Source: CAVWDU01 sp963753815 (GTDB taxonomy: Bacteria; Pseudomonadota; Gammaproteobacteria; Pseudomonadales; Halieaceae). Taken from it: a stretch of 64,000 nucleotides of DNA. Below the pieces are notes generated by a model. That model saw nothing but the letters and a program-made list of their open reading frames with translations, had not been told where the DNA came from and ran no database searches. The stretch's first letter is position 1; the number at the start of each line of letters is the position of its first letter. Below, piece after piece: positions 1-7,935 of this stretch. The stretch is from NCBI GenBank assembly GCA_963753815.1, contig CAVWDU010000003.1:1550001-1614000 (forward strand), in the 5' to 3' direction. The translations under genes were made by a program, and so were the position numbers.

Positions 1-100
1 TGATGACCGTCGCCCCGGTCGCGCCGGCCTTGCGCGCGGCCTCCATCACGGTGTCGGTCTTGGCGTCATCTACGAACGCGATGATCATTTTGAAATGCAT
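1..100 (-). CDS. P-II-like nitrogen regulator family protein (partial)
   Basis: Only the first 33 residues are inside the window; the gene runs off the left edge. The N-terminus reads MHFKMIIAFVDD and continues with a KAGATGATVI-type segment, which is the first beta strand and T-loop approach of small P-II-like proteins. P-II family members sense metabolites and bind partner proteins, often transporters. It lies directly downstream of two DUF1538 membrane proteins on the same strand, an arrangement that suggests it regulates them. Family placement rests on a short segment. Confidence 0.6.
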   Translation of the reverse strand, partial: MHFKMIIAFVDDAKTDTVMEAARKAGATGATVI

Positions 101-151
101 GCTGGTGTCCTGCCCGGCCCGCCGGGCCTGTTGATGGTGAATACACATCCC

Positions 152-171
152 GGGGTGACTGGTGTCACCCC
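152..171. other. Inverted repeat between DUF1538 and P-II-like genes
   Basis: GGGGTGAC, a 4-nt loop, then GTCACCCC form a perfect 8-bp stem in the intercistronic gap. There is no T-run after it on either strand, so it is more likely an mRNA-stabilising or attenuating hairpin, or an operator, than a plain terminator. Confidence 0.4.
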
Positions 172-208
172 AGGCCCCGGCTTTCGCCGCCCTTTTGCCA
201 GCCGTCCG

Positions 209-1036
209 CTAATCTCGTTCATCTGCAGGACCGTCACCGGCCTCGTCCTGCATGGGCTGTGAGCGTCCCCGCCTGGCCGCGATCTCCGACAGCTGGGCGT
301 AAGCCAGTACCGACAGAATGGGGAACAGGCTGGCAAAGGCGATCAGCCCGAACCCGTCGATCAACGGGTTGCGCCCCGGCACGGTTTCCGACAGCCCGAG
401 ACCCAGCGCGGCCACCAGCGGTACGGTGACCGTGGAAGTGGTGACCCCGCCGGAATCGTACGCGAGCGGAATGATCAGCTTCGGCGCAAAACCGGTTTGA
501 ATCACCACCAGCAGGTAGCCGGCGATAATGTACCAGTGGATCGGATCGCCGACCACGATACGGTAGCAGCCCAGGGAGATGCCGATGGCGACACCGATGG
601 CCACTGCACAGCGCAGCCCCCAGACTCCAATCGAGCCAGCGGATACCTGGTTGGCCTTGATGGCGACGGCGATCAGCGAGGGTTCCGCAATCGTGGTACT
701 GAAACCGATCAGGAACGCGAAAATATAGACCCAGTAGTAGGCGCGCCAGTCGGGGTCGGCGGCCAGGGTCGCGCCATTCGCCGCCGCTATGAAGGCGGGG
801 TCGGTGAGCTGCGCCGCCATCAGTCGGCCGAGGGGAAACAGCGCCCACTCCAGCCCGATCAGGAACAGGGCCAGACCCACCAGCACCCAGAAGAAGCCGA
901 GCAGGATAGCGCCGAGGTTGGGCGGCTTGCGACGCAGCACCCCGAGCTGAAATGCCAGCAGAATCGCAGCGATGGGGAGGACGTCGGTGATTGTGCCGAG
1001 AAACATCTCCAGCACTTCGGCCAGCATGGCGGTCAT
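209..1036 (-). CDS. DUF1538 family integral membrane protein (second of pair)
   Basis: About 275 residues with many hydrophobic segments, beginning MTAMLAEVLEMF. Hallmark segments are GFSTTIAEPSLIAVA and AYDSGGVTTSTVTVPLVAALG, which also occur in the upstream paralogue, so the pair arose by duplication. The ATG overlaps the stop of the upstream gene (ATGA), implying translational coupling. The reading frame stays open far upstream, but that part is a shadow of the neighbour. Function is not established; by context it is a two-component membrane transporter or channel tied to the P-II-like protein next door. Confidence 0.8.
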   Translation of the reverse strand: MTAMLAEVLEMFLGTITDVLPIAAILLAFQLGVLRRKPPNLGAILLGFFWVLVGLALFLIGLEWALFPLGRLMAAQLTDPAFIAAANGATLAADPDWRAYYWVYIFAFLIGFSTTIAEPSLIAVAIKANQVSAGSIGVWGLRCAVAIGVAIGISLGCYRIVVGDPIHWYIIAGYLLVVIQTGFAPKLIIPLAYDSGGVTTSTVTVPLVAALGLGLSETVPGRNPLIDGFGLIAFASLFPILSVLAYAQLSEIAARRGRSQPMQDEAGDGPADERD

Positions 1037-1767
1037 ACCAGCATTCCATAGGCCATCACGAAGATGATCGGTGTCAGCGAGGCGAGTGCGATGAGGCCGA
1101 AGCCGTCGATCATCGGGCTTCGTCCCCGGATAGAGGTGGCGAGCCCCACACCGAGCGCCGTCACCAGCGGCACGGTGATGGTGGACGTCGTCACCCCGCC
1201 TGAGTCGTAGGCGATACCGATGATTTCCCGCGGCGCGAACGCCGTCATTATCATCACCAGCAGGTAGCCGCCGATAATGATCCACTGGATGGGCCAGCCT
1301 TTCAGAATTCTCAGCACGCCGATAACGATGGCCAGCCCGACCGCCAGCGCCACCGTGAAGCGCAGCCCGTCGGCGTACTCGGATCTGGCCGCTTCGTCGG
1401 GGGCTATCATGAGACCGTTGGCCGCGACCTCGGCCGCTTCGTTGGCGACGGCGATCAGCGCCGGCTCGGCAATCGTGGTGCCGAAGCCGAGTGCGAAGGC
1501 AAACGTGAGCAGCCAGCCCAGGCTGCCCTTGCGGGCGAAAGCATGGGCCATGGACTCGCCGATCGGGAACAGGCCCTGCTCGAGGCCGTAGATGAAGAAG
1601 GTGAGGCCGAGCACCACGAACACCACGCCGACGGCCAGCTGGGCGACATTGGGCAGGGGCTGCTGCAGGACCGCAAACTGGAAGAAGCATATCACCAGCA
1701 GGATCGGCGACAGGTCGCGCAGACTGCCCAGCATGGATATGGCAAACTCTCGCAGTATCCGGGTCAT
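1033..1767 (-). CDS. DUF1538 family integral membrane protein (first of pair)
   Basis: About 244 residues from MTRILREFAISM, hydrophobic throughout. It contains GFGTTIAEPALIAVA and AYDSGGVTTSTITVPLVTALG, matching the downstream paralogue almost motif for motif. I chose the MTR start because the upstream in-frame extension is polar and Arg/Ala-rich and lies in the intergenic gap. The two proteins probably work as a heteromeric membrane unit, with the P-II-like protein as a cytoplasmic sensor; this last point is inference from gene order. Confidence 0.8.
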   Translation of the reverse strand: MTRILREFAISMLGSLRDLSPILLVICFFQFAVLQQPLPNVAQLAVGVVFVVLGLTFFIYGLEQGLFPIGESMAHAFARKGSLGWLLTFAFALGFGTTIAEPALIAVANEAAEVAANGLMIAPDEAARSEYADGLRFTVALAVGLAIVIGVLRILKGWPIQWIIIGGYLLVMIMTAFAPREIIGIAYDSGGVTTSTITVPLVTALGVGLATSIRGRSPMIDGFGLIALASLTPIIFVMAYGMLV

Positions 1768-1848
1768 CGACGGGACTCCAGCGATCGCCCGGGCCTCGGA
1801 GCACGCGCCCGTGGCAGGCTTATCTGGGTGGCTGGCAACATGCGGCAA

Positions 1849-3750
1849 TCAATCCGGGATGATCTTGTCCAGCCACCGGCCGGCTTCTTTCTTCAATTTT
1901 CTCTGCAATTCGTCGGTGGCGAGGTCGCTGAGGATTTCCTCGCTGTCGACAGCGCACCAGCTGCCCGGGTCACCGGTGAGTTGTCCCTTGCACTCCACCG
2001 GCCAATCGATAGCGGTCAGGCGTTCGTTGACCCGGCACGCCGGGTCCAGCCGCGACAGCTCGGGTGAGAGTCGGGCAGCGAACCTGGCCCGGAAATTCTC
2101 CTCCAGCAGATACAGCCGGCCCTCGCCACTGAGACTGACGTAGGGCAGCTTGACGTCCAGGGGCGAGAGGCGCAGCTTGCCGTCACGCAAATCAAGCCGT
2201 GCCGACAGGGTCTCGAAACGGCTGCTTGCCGGAAATTCGGCGCTCAGTTGTTCCCCGTTGATCAGGGCTACAACCTGGCACAGCATGCCCTCCACACTGA
2301 TATCCTTGAGCTCGGCCTTTTCGGCGTCGATATCGATAGGGCCGGCGAGCTCTTCGATGAGCTCGGTGCGGGTACGGCCGCGGCTTTCCAGCTCCCACTC
2401 GATGTCCGCCATTCCCGTCAGCAGCGGCCGTGCCTCGGCCGCCCGCAGCGCACTTGCCATGTCCAGCGCGGTCAGGGTGCCCTGGGTTTCAAGCCGGGCC
2501 CTGCGGTGTTTGCCGTCGAACGTGGCCTTCGCCTTCAATTTACCGCCGTGCAGTTCGCCGGTGAGTGACCGGAGTTTGATCACGCCCTCCCGAGCGCGCA
2601 CCTGGACGCGGAGATCATTGATGTCGTGTGCGCCTATCACGGCCTTGTCGACGGCCAGCCTCACCCGGCCGTCGACGCCGCGAATGGCATCCAGGGGCAA
2701 TGGTTCTTCGGCTCGCTCATCAGTCTCGGCTGGTGTCGTTTTTCCCCTCTTCGCGGCGGCGGATGCATCCGATGCTGCGGCGCGGGACGCTTCCGGTGCA
2801 GCGGCGGCGCCGACCAGGCCCAGAGCGGCCGGGTCGAGCAGGTTGAACACAAGGTCTGCGTCCACCTGCGGGCTTTCGAAGCTGGCGTAGCGCAGGGTGC
2901 CTTTCCCCGCCGTTTCGCCGCTGTTGATCTGCAGGGCCAGGTCCGCGATCTGTGCCGACAGCAGGACCTCACCCCTGGCGCTGAGCTCCAGCGGGCTCGG
3001 AGTCGGCCCCTCGATGGTGACCGCCAGCGGTTCCAGCACGACCGACTGGTTCGCCTGGTCTATGCGCAGGCTGCCGTCGAGGGTGACCTGTACTGCTGGT
3101 TCGTCGTCTCCGGCGGGCAGGGTCAGGCGGGCCTCCAGCGCCATGGGCCCGGCGTCGAGATTGAGATCGGTAGCGGTGAGGCGGTTGAGTATGACCGTGT
3201 CGACCGCGTCGGTATCGGGCTCGATCAGCCGGATGGTAGCGTCGGTGACGGTCAGTTTATCCACTTTGAGCGCCAGCGGTGCGGCCAGGACCCGGGTGGT
3301 GGCGTCCGGGCCCGCGGCGGCGATCACCTCGCGTCTTTTGCGATAGAAGTCGTCGAGCTCAGCGTCGCTGAATCCCGACGTATCCAGTTCGGGAGTCGCC
3401 CGCCGATGCAGCTCGGCCAACAGGCCGTCCACCGCGATCTGGTCGATTTCCAGCTGCCGCTTCAGCAGGGGTATGAAGCGGACGCCCACGATGAGTGTGC
3501 GCACCGATACCATTCCGGGCTGCGCTTCCGGCAGCTGCAGTTGCGCATCCTCCAGTGATACCCCCAGCGTGGGAAACAGTGACAGGGACGTGGCTCCCTC
3601 CACCCTGAGTTCGGCGCCGGTCTGATTGCGGATTGTGTCGCTGGCCAGTGCCACCAGCTTTTCCTTGTCCAGTACCAGCGCCGCGGTGATGCCGAGCAGC
3701 AGTACCGCCAATAGCAGGATGGCGACAGTCCATAGCAGAATGCGCGGCAT
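1849..3750 (-). CDS. AsmA family protein
   Basis: 633 residues. An N-terminal membrane anchor (about residues 5-27, Leu/Ala-rich) is followed by a long periplasmic region with the AsmA pattern: GAELRVEG near residue 45 and a C-terminal AsmA block (LRDGKLRLSPLDVKLPYVSLSGEG). AsmA proteins are thought to bridge the inner and outer membranes and affect phospholipid or LPS traffic. The central Ala-rich, low-complexity stretch (about residues 315-345) is a linker. It begins 10 bp after the S46 peptidase stop on the same strand, so the two are probably co-transcribed. Confidence 0.85.
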   Translation of the reverse strand: MPRILLWTVAILLLAVLLLGITAALVLDKEKLVALASDTIRNQTGAELRVEGATSLSLFPTLGVSLEDAQLQLPEAQPGMVSVRTLIVGVRFIPLLKRQLEIDQIAVDGLLAELHRRATPELDTSGFSDAELDDFYRKRREVIAAAGPDATTRVLAAPLALKVDKLTVTDATIRLIEPDTDAVDTVILNRLTATDLNLDAGPMALEARLTLPAGDDEPAVQVTLDGSLRIDQANQSVVLEPLAVTIEGPTPSPLELSARGEVLLSAQIADLALQINSGETAGKGTLRYASFESPQVDADLVFNLLDPAALGLVGAAAAPEASRAAASDASAAAKRGKTTPAETDERAEEPLPLDAIRGVDGRVRLAVDKAVIGAHDINDLRVQVRAREGVIKLRSLTGELHGGKLKAKATFDGKHRRARLETQGTLTALDMASALRAAEARPLLTGMADIEWELESRGRTRTELIEELAGPIDIDAEKAELKDISVEGMLCQVVALINGEQLSAEFPASSRFETLSARLDLRDGKLRLSPLDVKLPYVSLSGEGRLYLLEENFRARFAARLSPELSRLDPACRVNERLTAIDWPVECKGQLTGDPGSWCAVDSEEILSDLATDELQRKLKKEAGRWLDKIIPD

Positions 3751-3759
3751 TTCGACTCC

Positions 3760-5898
3760 TCAGGGTACGAGTTCAAGCTCGGCAGCCAGGGCGTCGGCCG
3801 CATAGATTTTCCGCATACTCTCCAGCATCAGGCCCGCGTGCACCGCGACGGTGCGATTGATCGACTTGTCGAACCAGTAGGCGCCGGCAATCGAGTGAAT
3901 ATTGCCATCGAACACCAGGCCGACGATGCGCCCCCGGGCGTCGATCATCGGGCTGCCTGAATTACCGCCCACAATGTCGGTCGTCGCCGCCAGGTTGAAG
4001 GCTTGCTGCGGGTCGAGCGCGTCGCGTTTTTCCTGCCAGCGTGGTGGCAGCTGGAAGGGCGGTTGCCCGGTGGCGCGGGCATAGAGTCCGCTCACCCGGG
4101 TGAAGGGCTCTACCTCGTTACCGCGTTCGTTCCACCCGGCCACGCTGCCGAAACTCACTCGCAGGGTGAAGGTGGCATCCGGGTAGACGGACTCGCCGCC
4201 CACGGCAAAGCGGGCGCGGGCGATTTTTTCGGCTGCGGCGTCGAGCGTGGCCTCGACCTCGTCTTCGTACCGGCGACGCAGGGCGCGCGCCTCATCGTCG
4301 ATGCGCCGAGCGAGCGCCAGCATGGGGTCTTTCGACGCGGTTACCGCGGTTTTTCCACCCTCCCAGAGCTTGCGGCGTCGCGCCGGGTCGGCGAGCGCGG
4401 ATTCAGAGACGACACGACGCGCCAGGGCCTCCGGTGATTCCCTTCCCAGCACCGCTTTCACCGTCGGGTCATCTGGACCCAGCCATTCCCGCAGTTTTTC
4501 CAGCGAAAAGGTGAGCTGCAATATCTCGTACTCCGGGTAGACCGGCACCTCGGCAAACAGCCGCTGTTCCACGCGGGGAAGGGCGGTATCGCGGTACTCC
4601 CGCAGTCGCTCGGTGTTGGGTTTGCCCACTTCCGCGGTGCCGCGCAGCAGTGTCCTCGCATAGCCGAACAGCGCGCCCCTGAACCCGTAAGCGCCCTCGA
4701 TAAACCGGTACCGGTCTTCAAACTGCCGGTATGCGTCGAGCGCCGTATCGATCTCTGCCCAGGCGCCCGCGTAGCGCGCTTTCAGCTCGGGGTCGGCCTC
4801 GATAGCGGCGCGCAGCCCGGACTGAGCGGCGGACTTACGCCGCATCTGGGCCGGGTCGGACAGCGCGGCCAGTTGGTTGCGCCAGACCTTGATGGCGTTT
4901 TCGAAGTTCAATATGCGCTGCTGGACGATTCTCGCCGGCTCCTCACCGGTCCGGGCCCAGGCCAGCATGCGGCCGCGGAGCTCGGCGTACAGCAACAGGC
5001 GCTGTGGCAGCGTGCTCGCCCGCAGATGCTCGAGCTGGCTCACGGTGAGCAGGCGCTGGGTGGTGCCGGGGTGCCCGGCGACGAAGACCGGCTCGCCGGG
5101 TGCGACGCTTTCTTTGCGCCAGGGCAGGTAGTTCTCGATGCTGGCGGGCTTGCCATCCTCGTATACCCGGAGCATGGCCATGTCGAGACACCAGCGGGGG
5201 AAATTGAAGTTGTCGGGGTCGCCGCCAAATGCGGCAATGGCGAGCTCAGGGGCGAATGCCAAGCGGACATCGTCGTAACGCTTATAGCGGTAGAGGAAAT
5301 ACTGCCCGCCGCGATAGAGATTGACGGACTCACAGGCCAGGGCGCCGTCGGTTTTCGCTTCACAGGCCTTCTCGAGCCGGGTCAGCGCTGCCTTGCGGGC
5401 ATCGTTGGCTTCGCTGTCGGGCTTGCCGCGGGTTGCGGCCTCCACCTGCTCCGTAATCTCTTCGGTGTCTACCAGCACCGAGATACGGGCGCCCGGGCAC
5501 TGCCGTTCTTCGTCGCGGCCGCGGGCGAGGAAGCCCGTCTCAGACAGGTTCTCGTCCGCGCTTGACAGGTTGCGCACACAACTCCAGACACAATGATTGT
5601 TGGTCAGCACCAGGCCTTCGGGCGAGACGAAAGAACCCGTACAGCCGCCATCGAGGCGGGCGATAGAGGCCTGGACACGATCCAGCCAGGGCTTGTCGAT
5701 AGTTACCCCGAAGCGGGCCTCGACTGTGGCGGTGGGGAAATTGTCGAGCGTCCACATGCCTTCGTCCGCAGGCGCGGTGGCGCTGATGCCAAGCAGCAGG
5801 GCCAGTGCGGTGCTCGCGGTGGCTCGACCGGGTCCGGAAGGTGCCACGCGGGCATGGATTCCCCGGAGAACGGCCATTACCGGTCTTCTCAACTTCAC
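3760..5898 (-). CDS. S46 family dipeptidyl-peptidase (DPP7/DPP11-like)
   Basis: 712 residues if the GTG at 5898 is used; an ATG at 5877 (MAVLRG) is an equally good start. A signal peptide (ALALLLGISATAPA) indicates export. The S46 catalytic triad is visible: His about 102 in LTNNHCVW, Asp about 210 in YDDVRLAFAP, and Ser about 647 in VGGNSGSP. Length fits the family (about 700-720). These periplasmic serine exopeptidases remove dipeptides from oligopeptide N-termini, supporting peptide-based nutrition. Substrate preference cannot be set by eye. It is followed closely by asmA. Confidence 0.9.
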   Translation of the reverse strand: MKLRRPVMAVLRGIHARVAPSGPGRATASTALALLLGISATAPADEGMWTLDNFPTATVEARFGVTIDKPWLDRVQASIARLDGGCTGSFVSPEGLVLTNNHCVWSCVRNLSSADENLSETGFLARGRDEERQCPGARISVLVDTEEITEQVEAATRGKPDSEANDARKAALTRLEKACEAKTDGALACESVNLYRGGQYFLYRYKRYDDVRLAFAPELAIAAFGGDPDNFNFPRWCLDMAMLRVYEDGKPASIENYLPWRKESVAPGEPVFVAGHPGTTQRLLTVSQLEHLRASTLPQRLLLYAELRGRMLAWARTGEEPARIVQQRILNFENAIKVWRNQLAALSDPAQMRRKSAAQSGLRAAIEADPELKARYAGAWAEIDTALDAYRQFEDRYRFIEGAYGFRGALFGYARTLLRGTAEVGKPNTERLREYRDTALPRVEQRLFAEVPVYPEYEILQLTFSLEKLREWLGPDDPTVKAVLGRESPEALARRVVSESALADPARRRKLWEGGKTAVTASKDPMLALARRIDDEARALRRRYEDEVEATLDAAAEKIARARFAVGGESVYPDATFTLRVSFGSVAGWNERGNEVEPFTRVSGLYARATGQPPFQLPPRWQEKRDALDPQQAFNLAATTDIVGGNSGSPMIDARGRIVGLVFDGNIHSIAGAYWFDKSINRTVAVHAGLMLESMRKIYAADALAAELELVP

Positions 5899-6089
5899 GT
5901 CAGTGTTCCTCCAATGCCTGTCGGCGCCACCGGTTGCCGCCTGTGCGGGTGCGGGACCCGCCCGCGTCCGCCCGCCAGGGCCATCAGTTTAACAGCTTCG
6001 TTTCCCGACCGGACAATCCTGGCTAGAGCGGATTGGGAACGAGGATTCGGGTGGCGACACGCCAGCTCTGCGCACCCTTACCGGCCGGG

Positions 6090-6518
6090 TCACTTACCTG
6101 GCTGGCGGAGGCGTCGGCGGGAGTGCTCCATCAAGGCCCAGAGCACGTTGCTCGAACTGACCTGGCCGACCAGTTTGCTGTCGACGACGACCGGCCGTCG
6201 CCGCTGCCGGGTCTTCAGCATGGCCTGGGCGACGTCGATAATACTGTCGCCGGGGCCGCAGGTCAGTACGTCGGCGGTCATGGCTTCATTGACACGCAGA
6301 TGGTCGGGGTCGCCATCGTTATAGATGGCTCCCAGGATGGCCTCTATGCAGTCGATCTCAGACAGCACGCCGACGACCTTGCCCGCCTCGTCGGTGACGG
6401 TGAGCCCGGTGAGTTTGTACTCCGAAATGAGGTCGATCGCCGCGACCAGGCTGTCATTCTCCCTGACGGTCAGCGGCTTGCGCCGCATGCAATCCTTTAT
6501 CGTGGTTGGGTAGGGCAT
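6090..6518 (-). CDS. CBS-domain pair protein
   Basis: 142 residues made almost entirely of two CBS motifs: residues about 8-60 (DCMRRKPLTVREND, then GLTVTDEAGKVVGVLSEIDC) and about 77-130 (AMTADVLTCGPGDS, then RRPVVVDSKLVGQVSSSNVL). CBS pairs bind adenosyl ligands and act as energy-state sensors. There is no effector domain, so it probably acts on a partner. It stands alone, about 190 bp from the peptidase start and 140 bp from the ChaC-like gene. Confidence 0.85.
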   Translation of the reverse strand: MPYPTTIKDCMRRKPLTVRENDSLVAAIDLISEYKLTGLTVTDEAGKVVGVLSEIDCIEAILGAIYNDGDPDHLRVNEAMTADVLTCGPGDSIIDVAQAMLKTRQRRRPVVVDSKLVGQVSSSNVLWALMEHSRRRLRQPGK

Positions 6519-6656
6519 GTTTTCAGATCCTTATTAGGTGAGTCTGGCCGCCATGTCTCATCGATTCGACGGCGCAAAATTCCGACAGACTGCTGGTGAT
6601 GCCGGATGTAGCGCAGTTGATACGCGCGGGGTGGCGCGGTCGGGCCACCTCACCGG

Positions 6657-7205
6657 CTACGAATTCACCGGGGCGGTCTGCAGCATTGCCGCCAGCTCCA
6701 TAACATGGGCATCATCGTCGCCCAGTTCGCGCAGTGCCGCGGCCAGCTGCAGCAGGTAATCGGCGTTGCTGCCGCTGGGCCCGCGGGCACTGGCGATATG
6801 GTCCGCCAGGGCCGCAGGCTCTGCCGGGCCGAGGTAGGCGGGGTTGTCGGCGGTGGCGATGTAGACCACGCCCTGTTCCACCGTTCCCCGGTCGCGGAGG
6901 TTGATGAGGCAGTGGTGTCGCTCGTAACCGTTTTTTTCGCGATGGTCCAGTTGCTCCAGCACGGGGTGCTCCACCCGGTAGGCCATGCCGAGGCAGACCG
7001 TTCCCGGGCTCGGGATCAGCGTGACAACCCGGCCCGGCGACCCCGGTGTGCCGCGGTGGTCGTGTGATCCCTGCCAGAAGCGCCTTTCCCAGCCGGAGAT
7101 GCTCGCCTCCGCCTGTTCCAGGAAAGGAAAGTCAACTTTGTAGATCAGCGAGCCGTAACCGAAAATCCACTGCGTGGTGGCGGCTGCGGGTTCCCGGGCG
7201 GCCAT
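6657..7205 (-). CDS. ChaC-like gamma-glutamylcyclotransferase
   Basis: 182 residues with the family signature WIFGYGSLIYK near residue 13 (the glycine-rich substrate loop) and LDHREKNGYER, which carries the conserved catalytic Glu. ChaC enzymes cleave glutathione to 5-oxoproline and Cys-Gly in the cytosol. The ATG overlaps the stop of the DUF2058 gene (TAATG), so translation is probably coupled. Confidence 0.85.
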   Translation of the reverse strand: MAAREPAAATTQWIFGYGSLIYKVDFPFLEQAEASISGWERRFWQGSHDHRGTPGSPGRVVTLIPSPGTVCLGMAYRVEHPVLEQLDHREKNGYERHHCLINLRDRGTVEQGVVYIATADNPAYLGPAEPAALADHIASARGPSGSNADYLLQLAAALRELGDDDAHVMELAAMLQTAPVNS

Positions 7206-7741
7206 TACCAGATCAGGTCGTCGGGAATCTGGTAGTCGGCGTAGGGGTCATCCGCGGCGGGTGTGTCGTCGGAACGCGTGTTCAGCAGCACGATGGTGTG
7301 ATCGCAGCGCTCGCGGATCTTCTCCGCGACAGTCGCGGGCACCAGCTCATAGCCATCGTCCAGGCGAGCTACCGCCAGCTGGCCGGCGCTCAATTGCTGC
7401 TGCTGGCGCGCCGATACGTAGAGTTTCTTGATCTTCTTGTCATCCACGAACTGGTAGCCGATCTCGCCTGACTCCCGGGCCACGTGGTTGTTTCTGACCA
7501 GCTGCACCACCTGGGCGCGCACGGCCCTGCGCTCCGCCTCTGCCTGCCGGACCCGGTTTGCCTCGCGGTCACGTTCGGCTTTTTCGGCCAGCTGACGCCT
7601 GGCCTGCTCCCGGGTGTCGTCGACCGGTGGCTTTCCTTTCGGCTGCTGACGCGCCTGTTTGCGCTTCTCCTGCTTGAGCTGTTTGGCCTTTTTCTTGTCG
7701 ACGACGCCGGCTTGCAACAGCTGGTCCTGCAGGGATGCCAT
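7205..7741 (-). CDS. DUF2058 (YaiL-like) protein
   Basis: About 178 residues starting MASLQDQLLQAGVVDKK, the typical opening of YaiL/DUF2058 proteins; the longer in-frame extension upstream was not used for that reason. The N-terminal half is a charged Lys/Arg/Gln helix that is probably coiled coil, and the C-terminal half has YQFVDDKKIKKLYVS. Several members have been linked to nucleoid or ribosome contexts, but the role is unknown. It is the first gene of a two-gene unit with the ChaC-like enzyme. Confidence 0.8.
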   Translation of the reverse strand: MASLQDQLLQAGVVDKKKAKQLKQEKRKQARQQPKGKPPVDDTREQARRQLAEKAERDREANRVRQAEAERRAVRAQVVQLVRNNHVARESGEIGYQFVDDKKIKKLYVSARQQQQLSAGQLAVARLDDGYELVPATVAEKIRERCDHTIVLLNTRSDDTPAADDPYADYQIPDDLIW

Positions 7742-7935
7742 GGTGATACCCATTCGCTCAATGATGATGGCATTATCGTCCTTCATCCCGGCGCGGTAAA
7801 GCCGGCGCCCAGCGCAGTGTGATTGCGGCCGCGTTGCAATTCGGGGCGAATTGATCGATAGTCGCGGCCGTCTCCGGCTGGCGGCTTCGCTTCGGGACGC
7901 TCGATGCAACGCCGGCGCGGCGCGGGTAGGGACGC

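Noticed and set aside
209..1804. One 531-codon frame on the minus strand spanning both DUF1538 genes
   Set aside because: Its first half is a shadow of the upstream DUF1538 gene (Arg/His-rich, no membrane helices). The hydrophobic, conserved part begins at MTAMLAEVLEMF (1036).
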